A DNA stretch of 8,567 nt, from positions 16,953-25,519 of the forward strand of contig DIPB01000022.1 of assembly GCA_002426275.1 (NCBI GenBank). The letters are read 5' to 3'. Below, piece by piece: positions 1-7,802 of this stretch. Numbering within the stretch: position 1 is the stretch's first letter; every line of letters starts with the position of its first letter. The stretch comes from Firmicutes bacterium UBA5499. Its GTDB lineage: Bacteria > Bacillota > DTU084. The position numbers and the translations under genes were made by a program. The notes below the pieces were generated by a model that was not told the DNA's origin, searched no databases, and was given only the letters and a program-made list of their open reading frames with translations.

Positions 1-2268
1 GTGAGCGCCTGGGTGAAGGCAGAGCAAATGCAGAGCGGCAAAGTATATCTTTTGGCTGCTTTTCTCAATAACAGCGGCTGGAAGGGAAATCTGGAATTTT
101 CCGGCGCGCTTTTGACCGACAGCTCTTGGGTTCAGCTTTCGGCTTCCTTTACCGTTCCCCAAGACATTACCCTGCTCAACGTGGGCGTAAGGATAAAACC
201 GGCTAATCAAAACGCGGTGATTCATGTCGATGATCTGGCTTTGTATAGGTCGCCCGAAGATTCGGTTTTGGCAAAACCGGAATATACCTCTGCGGATCGT
301 ATGCTGATGACTAATGAAGCTTTCGGCGGTTATTTAAGTTATCTGCCGGCTTATGTAGGGCAATGGGGCTACTTTAAAGTACCGTTTTTCAACACTTTTC
401 CGGCTGGAACATATAAATATAAAATCCGCTACTTCGGAGATCAGCAAAACAGCGCCAGCCCGTCTTTCGAAATCGTGGCAGGTTCGGCGCATCAGCAAAT
501 AGCGCTACTGCCAAGTGAAGCCGACGGGAAATTCCATTATGCCGAGGGTTCGTTTACAGTGAATAGCCCCTTTGACACAGCGGTGATCAAAAAGAGGACA
601 GCAGGAGCGGGGCTGAATCCAATCGACTGGGTGTGGGTTGGGACGGAGGACGCGGCATTATCGGAAGAGCAGTTTAGGATTATGGAGCCGCCTGGCAACC
701 TAGCCGCGGAGTATGTTGCCCCAAGCAAAGTCCAATTGAGCTGGACCGCTCCTCCCAGCCAGTCGGGAATCGGGACTTATCAAATTTATCGCGGCTCTGA
801 GCCTGGCTTTGCGGCGAATGAAAATACGCTGGTGGGAAATACGACGGAATGTCAGTTCACGGATGACATGGATACTGCGTATCTGAGAAATTACTACAAG
901 GTGGTAGCTTGGAATACGATTTACGGCGGCAATATGTCCCCTGCCGCACAAATAAATATGCTCAGCGATAATACCCCGCCTAACGCCGCCTCTGGCGTGA
1001 CTGCGGAAAGTTTGGCCGCTGGAGTTGCGGCGATCTCTTGGCAGGCGCCGAATCCGGCAGGCGACGGCGATACGGCCACAGTCTATAAGATTTACAGGCT
1101 AAAATCCGGAGAAGAAATCGCTCAAGTTACATTAGTGAAAGAGCTCACAGCGAAAGATGCGGAATTCAGCCAGTGCCGCTTCTTTGATCGGGGAGTTGAA
1201 ACTGGCAGCTTCAGATACGCGCTGGTGGTGGCGGATAAGTCGGGCCTAGAGAGCCCGCCCGCATTCAGCGGAGAGGTAAGCATAGTGGCTGACCTTTATC
1301 CTCCCCAGGCGCCGGTTTCATTAGATGCTTGGCTGGAGGAGACTCCCGCCGGTCAGCCGGTACCCGCAGGAACGGTGGTTTTGGAGTGGCATAGACCGGC
1401 AGCCACAGCGCAGGACGGAGACTTGCCGACGTTTTATAACATTTATCGGTCTGCGCGCGACAATCCGCGCCAGACAGGGATTCTGCTGGCCAGGCTCTCG
1501 GCTGAAGGAAAGGAAAAGGTTTCGTTTTTGGATGTAACAGGCGCTGGAGGCAATATGTACTATTACACTGTGATATCTGTTGATAAAGCTTTGAATGAAT
1601 CGCAGGGCGCAAGTCCCGTCAGAGCGGTGCGCTTAGCCGTGCCGCCGTTCCCCAGCGCGCTTTCTCCTGTAGACGGCACTCCGGCCGTGACGCTGCCTAC
1701 TTTGGAATGGAGCGGTGTCCGACCGGTGCGGGATGGCTTAAGCTGTTATCTTCTTGAAATAGCTCGGGATAGCGACTTTCAGACGGCGATTACGCTTGAG
1801 GTCAGCGGAACTGAAACCGGCGGCGCAATCCAATATCAGTTGACTGAGCAGCTGGCAGCCGGTCAATGGTATTGGCGCGTCGCGGTCAAGTATGAATCGG
1901 GCGTGCAGAGCCGCTACAGCAATGTTAGCAGATTCGTCTTACTGGCAAATGCGCAGCTGGCGCTGAGCATGTATACCAGCGTCACGCCGAAGTTTTTCTC
2001 TCCCCGGCGTGGCGAGTCCATTTCGCTATACTCTGTCTTCAAGGAAAAAACGGAGGTATCAATCGCGGTATACCAACTGGATGGGAAGCTGGTGCGCAGG
2101 TTGGCAGAGAGAATGCCAGTCAATGTAAATGAAGTTTACCAAGTGCGCTGGGACGGCGCGGATGCTGTAGGCGGCAAGGTGCGCAACGGGATATATTTGT
2201 TTTTAATCGAGGCAAAAACGGCTCAGGGGCAAAGCAGACAAGTCAGGCGGGTTCAGGTCTATAATTGA
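1..2268 (+). CDS. Secreted modular protein with carbohydrate-binding-like modules, four Fn3-like repeats and a FlgD-like Ig end (5' truncated)
   Basis: The frame is open at the window edge and the first residues (SAWVKAE) already look like the middle of a CBM4/9-like beta-sandwich strand, so the GTG at base 1 is probably not the true start and the N-terminus, perhaps with a catalytic domain, lies outside. Visible order by window residue: 1-85 CBM4/9-like module ending in the typical VDDLALY strand; about 90-220 a second beta-sandwich of unknown family, rich in Tyr/Trp; 230-319, 326-428 and 434-546 Fn3-like repeats, each opening with PP and carrying a YxIYR motif; 548-648 a fourth Fn3-like repeat (YLLEIARDSDF); 657-755 a FlgD-like Ig domain with FSP at 666-668, WDG at 717-719 and NGIY at 729-732. 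Such proteins are extracellular and usually bind or act on polysaccharide. It ends 17 bases before the next gene, so the two are very likely co-transcribed. Domain assignment is by pattern only; the catalytic function, if any, is unknown. Confidence 0.8.
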   Translation: MSAWVKAEQMQSGKVYLLAAFLNNSGWKGNLEFSGALLTDSSWVQLSASFTVPQDITLLNVGVRIKPANQNAVIHVDDLALYRSPEDSVLAKPEYTSADRMLMTNEAFGGYLSYLPAYVGQWGYFKVPFFNTFPAGTYKYKIRYFGDQQNSASPSFEIVAGSAHQQIALLPSEADGKFHYAEGSFTVNSPFDTAVIKKRTAGAGLNPIDWVWVGTEDAALSEEQFRIMEPPGNLAAEYVAPSKVQLSWTAPPSQSGIGTYQIYRGSEPGFAANENTLVGNTTECQFTDDMDTAYLRNYYKVVAWNTIYGGNMSPAAQINMLSDNTPPNAASGVTAESLAAGVAAISWQAPNPAGDGDTATVYKIYRLKSGEEIAQVTLVKELTAKDAEFSQCRFFDRGVETGSFRYALVVADKSGLESPPAFSGEVSIVADLYPPQAPVSLDAWLEETPAGQPVPAGTVVLEWHRPAATAQDGDLPTFYNIYRSARDNPRQTGILLARLSAEGKEKVSFLDVTGAGGNMYYYTVISVDKALNESQGASPVRAVRLAVPPFPSALSPVDGTPAVTLPTLEWSGVRPVRDGLSCYLLEIARDSDFQTAITLEVSGTETGGAIQYQLTEQLAAGQWYWRVAVKYESGVQSRYSNVSRFVLLANAQLALSMYTSVTPKFFSPRRGESISLYSVFKEKTEVSIAVYQLDGKLVRRLAERMPVNVNEVYQVRWDGADAVGGKVRNGIYLFLIEAKTAQGQSRQVRRVQVYN

Positions 2269-2271
2269 GCG

Positions 2272-2278
2272 AAGGAGG
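2272..2278 (+). promoter_or_regulatory. Ribosome binding site deciding the start of the first GH-like gene
   Basis: AAGGAGG, a full-length Shine-Dalgarno core, lies 7 bases upstream of the ATG at 2286. It selects that ATG over the in-frame TTG at 2265, which overlaps the preceding stop codon and has no such site. Confidence 0.85.
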
Positions 2279-2285
2279 CCTAAAA

Positions 2286-4967
2286 ATGTACAAAAGCAGT
2301 TTCAAAGCGGCGCTTTTGGCAGCGGCGTTGGTTTTGGCAAGCGTAATTGCCTGCGATGCGGACGATTCTGAAGCTGTCCTTCACGTTGATAATTATGGTA
2401 AAAGCACTTTCCTTAACGCTTCGGATTGGCTATGGGAAATGAGTCTGGGAACCCATAATAGAAACTGGGGGTCTTCAGAACAAACTAGCGCGACAATCAA
2501 GGATAAAGTGGAAAAGGAAAACAAAATCTGCCTTGGAGGAGAGATGCCTATTAAAGGGCAGCCTGCGGTGAATTTTAAAGAGGAAGCTAAATGGGAAGAA
2601 GGCAGTTCTTACCAAAGCTATGATTTGAATTTCACCGAGACGGCAGAATTTAACAGCGTACAGATCAGCTTAAATCTTAATGCGGTTTTTTTTACAGATG
2701 CTAAGGTGGAGATTCAATCAAGCGCGGGTCAGACGACTTTGGCTCTTCCTTCTGATTCCGAGATGGGCTCTCCCAGGTTATGGGAGGGATCCGTGCGGAG
2801 CATGGTCATTACCAAATCCGGCAGAGAACCACTGCAAATAAATCTTGGCCAAGAGGCTCCTAACGTTATCATCCAGGATAATCGCAATTACGGGCTTGGC
2901 AAATTTGAATTGAGGTTTATCGTGGCTGGGGCACCGGGAGCGAAAAAAGGAGAGACGCGCAGCCAGAACATAACCGTCAGCGGACTGGGACATTACAAAA
3001 CGATTTTTGTCGAAGGAACTTACGCGCCCGATATGTCTAATTGGTTCCCATTCACTTTGAGTTGGGATCGGGGACCTGTGGTAGGTTCCGCAGTGGATCG
3101 CTCCTGGCTGCTTGAAGCTCCGGCAGGCAAGCATGGTTTTCTCACAGTAAAGGATGATAAATACGTTTTCGCCGACGGAACGCCCGTGCGTTTCTGGGGC
3201 ACTAACTTTTCAGCAGCAGCTGATTTTCCGACCCATGAACAGGCGGAGAAAATCGCGCAGCGGCTTGCCAGTTATGGCATTAACATGGTGCGGATACACC
3301 ATTTGGATGCGGGCTGGACAAATCCCAGTATTTTTGACACCAGCTATAACGATACGCAGCGCTTTAATGTCGAGCATCTAGATCGCCTTGATTACCTCAT
3401 TTATTGCTTAAAGAATCAAGGTATTTATATTTATCTGGATCAGCTGGTGACGCGTTACTTTAAACCCAATGACGGAGTGCCCGGGCTGGATCAAATGTCT
3501 CTTCCTGTGGCTAAAGGTTTTTCGTATTTTTATCCCAGGCTGATAGCGCTGCAGAAAAAATACAGCCATGACTTGTGGACTCATCGCAATCCGTATACGG
3601 AATTGAGATATTGCGACGATCCAGCTTTCGCGCTAATGGAAATTGTAAACGAGAACGATTTGTTTACAACGCGCGAAGAACTGCTGAAGGTGGAACCTTA
3701 CGCTTCGGTCTTGAAAGAAAAATACAATCTTTGGCGTCAAGAGCAGGACCTGGCGCCAAAGGAATTGACGGATTTATACGCGCCGGAGGCGGTTGAGTTC
3801 TTAAGCCATGTGCAGGAAGAGTTTTATCTGGAGATGATGGCTTACCTCAGAGAGATTGGAGTGAGGATTCCTATCACCGGAACAAATTGGAGCAAGTTGG
3901 CGCAGGATCGGCCTTCGCAGCTAGTTTGCGATTATGCAGATATGCACAGGTATTGGGATCATCCGGCCACAGACGGCACCTTTGCCAATTTGCCTATGAG
4001 CACAAGTTTTAGCACTACGTTTGATTTCATCAGTTTTGCCTCAATATATGGCAAACCGTTTTTCATTTCGGAATGGGATCATCCTTGGCCCAATTTTTAC
4101 AGAGGAGAAGCTACTCTTTGGACGGCGGCCGTAGCGGCTTTGCAAGATTGGGACGGACTGACTGTCTACACGTACCGGCACAGCACGGATCCTGCGGTGG
4201 ATTATATCAACGGCGCTTTCGAGACGTTTAACGATCCTCTATATTACGGCTTAATGCCCACCGCGGCTTTGCTATATTTGCGTTCGGATGTGGCTCCTGC
4301 CAATGAACAGTATGCTGTGAAATTTCCAGCGCCCGAGGAGCTGCTGAAGATGCCGGCAATTAATATTGGCAATTCGGTAGCAGTTTATCAAGAAGGGATC
4401 ACGGAACGCTCCCAGGTTCGGAATATTTTCGGCGATGTGCCGGTAGCCGACAATGTAAAAGTGGTCTCGTATCAGGAGAGCGTCTTCCCAGGAGATAGCG
4501 TCATTAGGAAAAGCGATACAGGACAGATGGAGCGGAATGTGCAAGACGGGGTTTTGCTGATTAAGTCCCCTGGGACGGAAGTGGCACAGGGATTTATCGG
4601 CAATAAAGCCATAGATTTGCCCAGCATGAAACTCCGGACGGATAATGAGTTTGCCGTGATTGCCCTCTCCAGCGTGGACAGCAACGAGTTGACTTCAGCC
4701 GATCGCTTTTTGTTGACCACCGTTTCCCGGGTGGAGAACACAGGCGCTGTTTATAATTTTAGAAAAAATAAGCGCGTCAAAACTGGCGCTGGACCTGTAC
4801 TGGCGGAGCCTGTGGTGTCTGAAGTTGAGTTAGCCATCGGAGGCAATTTCGACGTTTGGGCGCTGGACGAGACGGGGCTGAGAAAAACTCAAGTGCCCGT
4901 GAAAGACAATAAATTCATCGTCGACGGCAGCTACGGGACGATCTGGTATGAAATCATAAAGGAATAA
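2286..4967 (+). CDS. Predicted lipoprotein with GH-A clan (GH5-like) glycoside hydrolase barrel, paralogue 1
   Basis: Protein of 893 residues, starting at the ATG chosen by its strong RBS. Residues 1-23 form a signal peptide with lipobox VIAC, putative lipidated Cys23, followed by Asp24. Residues about 35-250 form a beta-rich N-terminal module. Residues 253 to about 668 are a TIM-barrel-like core: RFWG (302-305), RIHHLD (336-341), YLDQL, CDDPA, the NE pair (N455-E456) as likely acid/base, HRYWDHP (554-560), and SEWDHPWPN with E596 as likely nucleophile. The 140-residue gap between the two Glu fits the strand 4/strand 7 arrangement of retaining clan GH-A enzymes. Residues about 680-893 are a beta-sandwich-like C-terminal domain containing SPGTEVAQGF (761-770). 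Inferred role: hydrolysis of an unidentified glycan at the cell envelope. The next gene is its paralogue. The GH-like fold is fairly secure; the family number and substrate are not. Confidence 0.8.
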   Translation: MYKSSFKAALLAAALVLASVIACDADDSEAVLHVDNYGKSTFLNASDWLWEMSLGTHNRNWGSSEQTSATIKDKVEKENKICLGGEMPIKGQPAVNFKEEAKWEEGSSYQSYDLNFTETAEFNSVQISLNLNAVFFTDAKVEIQSSAGQTTLALPSDSEMGSPRLWEGSVRSMVITKSGREPLQINLGQEAPNVIIQDNRNYGLGKFELRFIVAGAPGAKKGETRSQNITVSGLGHYKTIFVEGTYAPDMSNWFPFTLSWDRGPVVGSAVDRSWLLEAPAGKHGFLTVKDDKYVFADGTPVRFWGTNFSAAADFPTHEQAEKIAQRLASYGINMVRIHHLDAGWTNPSIFDTSYNDTQRFNVEHLDRLDYLIYCLKNQGIYIYLDQLVTRYFKPNDGVPGLDQMSLPVAKGFSYFYPRLIALQKKYSHDLWTHRNPYTELRYCDDPAFALMEIVNENDLFTTREELLKVEPYASVLKEKYNLWRQEQDLAPKELTDLYAPEAVEFLSHVQEEFYLEMMAYLREIGVRIPITGTNWSKLAQDRPSQLVCDYADMHRYWDHPATDGTFANLPMSTSFSTTFDFISFASIYGKPFFISEWDHPWPNFYRGEATLWTAAVAALQDWDGLTVYTYRHSTDPAVDYINGAFETFNDPLYYGLMPTAALLYLRSDVAPANEQYAVKFPAPEELLKMPAINIGNSVAVYQEGITERSQVRNIFGDVPVADNVKVVSYQESVFPGDSVIRKSDTGQMERNVQDGVLLIKSPGTEVAQGFIGNKAIDLPSMKLRTDNEFAVIALSSVDSNELTSADRFLLTTVSRVENTGAVYNFRKNKRVKTGAGPVLAEPVVSEVELAIGGNFDVWALDETGLRKTQVPVKDNKFIVDGSYGTIWYEIIKE

Positions 4968-4979
4968 ACGCCTGAATTT

Positions 4980-5008
4980 GCAGGGAGGAGCGCCGGTTTT
5001 TTCCCTGC
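4980..5008 (+). other. Intergenic hairpin between the paralogous enzyme genes
   Basis: GCAGGGA (4980-4986) pairs perfectly with TCCCTGC (5002-5008) around a 15-base loop. The stem and loop contain the purine-rich GGGAGGAG (4983-4990), an SD-like run with no start codon at a sensible distance. There is no T-tract immediately after it, so it does not look like a terminator. It might stabilise or mark a processing point in the operon transcript; that is inference only. Confidence 0.4.
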
Positions 5009-5026
5009 GTCTCTATGGAAGCGGAG

Positions 5027-5032
5027 AAGGAG
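5027..5032 (+). promoter_or_regulatory. Ribosome binding site deciding the start of the second GH-like gene
   Basis: AAGGAG ends 9 bases before an in-frame GTG at 5042 and directly abuts an in-frame ATG at 5033. Spacing therefore favours the GTG. The ATG could still be served by GGAG at 5023-5026 (6-base spacing). The more upstream ATG at 5015 has no SD at a usable distance. Confidence 0.55.
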
Positions 5033-5041
5033 ATGAATGCT

Positions 5042-7645
5042 GTGCCGAAAACGTTGCGTTTTCTTACTTTTGCACTGCTCATCGTCAGCGGAACGTCGAC
5101 TGCTCAGCCCATTGATTTGCGTTCGGTTGTGAATATGGGCCTGCAGGATGAATTTGACGGAGATCAAAAAGGCGGCTGGACGGATCAAGGTGCTAATGAC
5201 ATGCGCAATTTTCCCGTGGGCGAACAAGAGTTTCACGGAATCACGTTTAATATCATTGACCCCAAAACAAACGGCGGGAAGGCCGCCTTGGTGATGTACG
5301 GAAAAGACAGGCCGTATTTTCCCAAGAGAGTTGCAATCTCTTTCAACACCAAAGCGCGGACGCTTTATTTTCTTCAGGCCGCGGCCTGGTGTCCGTCTTC
5401 CGGCGAAAAAGTGGCGGATTATCGTTTGGAATATCTCGATGGGGAGGAGATACTCGTTCCCATAGTAGCGGGAGCCGCTTTGACAAATTGGTGGGATCCG
5501 TATCCGACGTCCGACAGCACTGTGGGTTGGGTGGGGAGTAATCCGGTTGGGAAAAACGTGGGGGTTAATCTATTTTGGCTGGAAAATCCACGGCCGGAGA
5601 AAGTGATCAAGCAGATAGTCGTTCAGTCAACGGGAAAAGGCGTTTTATGCATATTGGGCATCACCGCATCTTCGCAAGAACTGGCGACGGAATTTCGCAA
5701 GCCCAAAGAAGATAAATATCGGCTGGCCACGGAAGATTGGTTCCCTTTTGAGTTGCCATGGGATCAAGGGCCAGTAAAAGGTTCAGCGCTTGACCGTTCG
5801 TTTTTACTGGACCCGCCGGCAGGGAAGCATGGCTTTCTGAAAGCTCAGGGGGAGCAATTTGTTTTTGCAGACGGCACAAATGCCAGGTTTTGGGGGGTAA
5901 ACTTTTCAGCAGGCGCTAATTTTCCTACGCACCAGCAAGCTGAAAAAATCGCCGAACGGTTAGCCGGCTATGGGATCAATATCGTCAGGATGCATCATCT
6001 GGATGCAGGTTGGACCGAGCCGAATATCTTTGATGATAGTTACAATGATACCCAGCATTTGTCCGCAGAGAGCCTCGATCGCATGGATTATCTCATTTAC
6101 TGTCTCAAACAGGAAGGAATTTACGTTTACCTAGATCAGTTGGTAACGCGCTATTTTAAACCTGGAGACGAGGTGGGGATTGATCTTCCAGCAGAGCCAA
6201 GACTTAAGGGGTACACAAATTTCGTCCCCAGATTAATTGAATTGCAAAAGAAGTACAGCCATGATTTATGGACGCATCGCAATCCGTACACCAAGCTACG
6301 TTATTGCGACGATCCGGCAATCGCGTTGATGGAAATCACAAATGAGGACGACCTGTTTACAAACAGGAACAGTCTATTGAGCATTTTCGCATTCGGCGAT
6401 ATTTTAAAACAAAAGTGGTCGGTTTGGAGAGAGAAACAGGGACTTCAAGCGGCTGCAATTCCAATAGATATCAATGACGGAACCTTTTTGCGGTTTTTAA
6501 ATGACCTGCAAATAGAATACTACCAAGAGATGATTGCATATCTCCGCGCATTGGGAGTCAAAGCGCCTATTACGGGGACCAATTGGTCCCGCTGGCTGCA
6601 GGACCAGCCATCTCACGCGGTTTGTGATTTTAACGACGCGCATGCTTACTGGGATCACCCGGCTGATGATTATACGGTTTTGCTCAATGAGCCAATGCTG
6701 AAGAGCATGAAAACTTCATTTGATTATATGAGTTTCAGTGCGCTTGAGGGGAAACCGTTTTTTGTCTCGGAGTGGGATCATCCGTGGCCTAACTTTTACC
6801 GGGCGGAGGCGACTGCCTGGACAGCAGCCATAGCTGGTCTTCAGGGTTGGAACGGTCTTGCGCTTTATACTTATAGGCACAACGCAGATCAGGCTGTAAA
6901 GCATATTGCCGGCGCTTTCGAGACCTTCAACGATCCTTGTTATATGGGATTAATGCCCACCGCCGCCTTATTGTATTTGCGCGGAGATGTAAAGCGCGCC
7001 GCAAATGAGTATACGGTGAAGTATTCCCTGGCGGACTTGTTCGACGGTAAAGTAATCGAGAATTCTTCCCAATATTATCAGGGAGCTGCCGAAATAGCGG
7101 CATATCGTAATTCTTTCGACAGCGCGCCTGTGGATGCGGGAGAAGCGGCAAGCATTGAAGATACCATTCGCACGGACGGTTTGCGCATAAGCGATACCGG
7201 GCAAATAAAAAGAGACATCAAACGAGGCATCCTAACTATCAATACTCCAGGCACAGAGGTGGTACAAGGATTCTTAAAAGGAGTTGAGGCTGAGTTCGCG
7301 GCCTTAACCATCCAGACGGACAATGAGTTCGCGGTGTTTTCTTTTTCCAGCGTGGACAAGGCAGAAATCAATTCAGCTCGCAGGTTCCTTTTCACAGCTG
7401 TCGCCAGAGCGGATAACAGCAATATGATTTACAATGCCAGCCGCCGGAAAGCTTTGACAAAAGGCAATGCGCCCATTATTGTGGAGCCGGTTGCCGCAGC
7501 CGTGCAGCTTCGCCTAGACGGCAAGTTCAGAGTATGGGCTCTAAATGAGGTGGGAGAGCGCAAAACTGAGGTTCCGGTGGAGAATAATCGTTTTCAGATC
7601 AGCGATCAATATAAGACGATATGGTACGAAATTGTGAAGGACTAA
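5042..7645 (+). CDS. Secreted GH-A clan (GH5-like) glycoside hydrolase, paralogue 2
   Basis: From the GTG at 5042 the protein has 867 residues and a compact signal peptide (PKTLR, then FLTFALLIV, predicted cleavage after STA, Ala21). Starts at 5033 (870 aa) or 5015 (876 aa) add only a charged leader. Residues about 22-215 form a beta-rich module opening with DLRSVVNMG and containing GGWTDQG and FPVGEQ, a motif set I associate with polysaccharide-degrading proteins of PVC-type bacteria. It bears no evident resemblance to the N-terminus of paralogue 1. From WFPF (residue 233) the two align: RMHHLD (316-321), NE pair with E435 as likely acid/base, HAYWDHP (534-540), SEWDHPWPN with E577 as likely nucleophile, then the same C-terminal beta domain. 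By hand count, 77 of 99 residues are identical between residues 276-374 here and 296-394 of paralogue 1. Inferred role: extracytoplasmic glycan hydrolysis, related but possibly different substrate. Last gene of the operon, followed by a terminator. Confidence 0.8.
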   Translation: MPKTLRFLTFALLIVSGTSTAQPIDLRSVVNMGLQDEFDGDQKGGWTDQGANDMRNFPVGEQEFHGITFNIIDPKTNGGKAALVMYGKDRPYFPKRVAISFNTKARTLYFLQAAAWCPSSGEKVADYRLEYLDGEEILVPIVAGAALTNWWDPYPTSDSTVGWVGSNPVGKNVGVNLFWLENPRPEKVIKQIVVQSTGKGVLCILGITASSQELATEFRKPKEDKYRLATEDWFPFELPWDQGPVKGSALDRSFLLDPPAGKHGFLKAQGEQFVFADGTNARFWGVNFSAGANFPTHQQAEKIAERLAGYGINIVRMHHLDAGWTEPNIFDDSYNDTQHLSAESLDRMDYLIYCLKQEGIYVYLDQLVTRYFKPGDEVGIDLPAEPRLKGYTNFVPRLIELQKKYSHDLWTHRNPYTKLRYCDDPAIALMEITNEDDLFTNRNSLLSIFAFGDILKQKWSVWREKQGLQAAAIPIDINDGTFLRFLNDLQIEYYQEMIAYLRALGVKAPITGTNWSRWLQDQPSHAVCDFNDAHAYWDHPADDYTVLLNEPMLKSMKTSFDYMSFSALEGKPFFVSEWDHPWPNFYRAEATAWTAAIAGLQGWNGLALYTYRHNADQAVKHIAGAFETFNDPCYMGLMPTAALLYLRGDVKRAANEYTVKYSLADLFDGKVIENSSQYYQGAAEIAAYRNSFDSAPVDAGEAASIEDTIRTDGLRISDTGQIKRDIKRGILTINTPGTEVVQGFLKGVEAEFAALTIQTDNEFAVFSFSSVDKAEINSARRFLFTAVARADNSNMIYNASRRKALTKGNAPIIVEPVAAAVQLRLDGKFRVWALNEVGERKTEVPVENNRFQISDQYKTIWYEIVKD

Positions 7646-7651
7646 TCTCCC

Positions 7652-7691
7652 AGCTGGCAGAAGCAGTATTTGCTTCTGCCAGCTTACTTTT
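7652..7691 (+). terminator. Intrinsic terminator of the glycoside hydrolase operon
   Basis: AGCTGGCAGAAGCA (7652-7665) and its exact reverse complement (7671-7684) form a perfect 14-bp stem with a 5-base loop, starting 6 bases after the TAA at 7643-7645. The downstream tract TACTTTTCG is moderately T-rich. No T-tract follows the stem on the minus strand, so it should act only on plus-strand transcripts. Confidence 0.85.
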
Positions 7692-7785
7692 CGAAGCAAC
7701 TACAGGTTTTGGAGCAAATGTGATTCTACTGCAATAACTCATTTAGGTAGAGCAACATAAAAATTTTTTAAATCCTTACTTGCAC

Positions 7786-7800
7786 GGTGTTGCTAACAAC
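7786..7800. repeat. Possible terminal inverted repeat of the IS1595-like remnant
   Basis: GGTGTTGCTAACAAC lies 2 bases beyond the stop codon (7803-7805) of the minus-strand transposase fragment, where an element end is expected. It starts with GG and has the GTTG/CAAC flavour of many ISXO2/IS1595-type ends. The opposite end is not present, so the repeat cannot be confirmed. The AT-rich stretch from 7692 to 7785 between the terminator and this site contains no gene that I can recognise. Confidence 0.3.
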
Positions 7801-7802
7801 CT

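Noticed and set aside
1265..1612. Minus-strand open frame of 115 codons within the Fn3-repeat gene
   Set aside because: It is a shadow of the clear modular protein in the other strand, with no RBS and no domain-like pattern.
2265..2285. TTG start at 2265 for the first enzyme gene
   Set aside because: It overlaps the upstream stop codon and would put an acidic/Gly leader before the signal peptide. The ATG at 2286 has a perfect SD 7 bases upstream and begins directly with the charged n-region.
4980..5008. The intergenic hairpin as a terminator separating the two enzyme genes
   Set aside because: The stem is short with a 15-base loop and is followed by GTCTCT rather than a T-tract, so read-through is expected.
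5015..5041. ATG at 5015 as start of the second enzyme gene
   Set aside because: No SD at a usable distance, and it adds an acidic leader (MEAEKE) unsuited to a signal peptide n-region. The GTG at 5042, or the ATG at 5033, fits better.
7078..7422. Minus-strand open frame of 114 codons, and a similar one at 4472-4741
   Set aside because: Both lie antisense to the same C-terminal domain of the two paralogues, so their mutual resemblance (e.g. ANSLSV) only mirrors the sense-strand homology.
7789..7800. GTTG-CTAA-CAAC palindrome as an operator or CRISPR-like repeat
   Set aside because: A single 4-bp stem copy with no repeats elsewhere; it is better explained as part of an element end.
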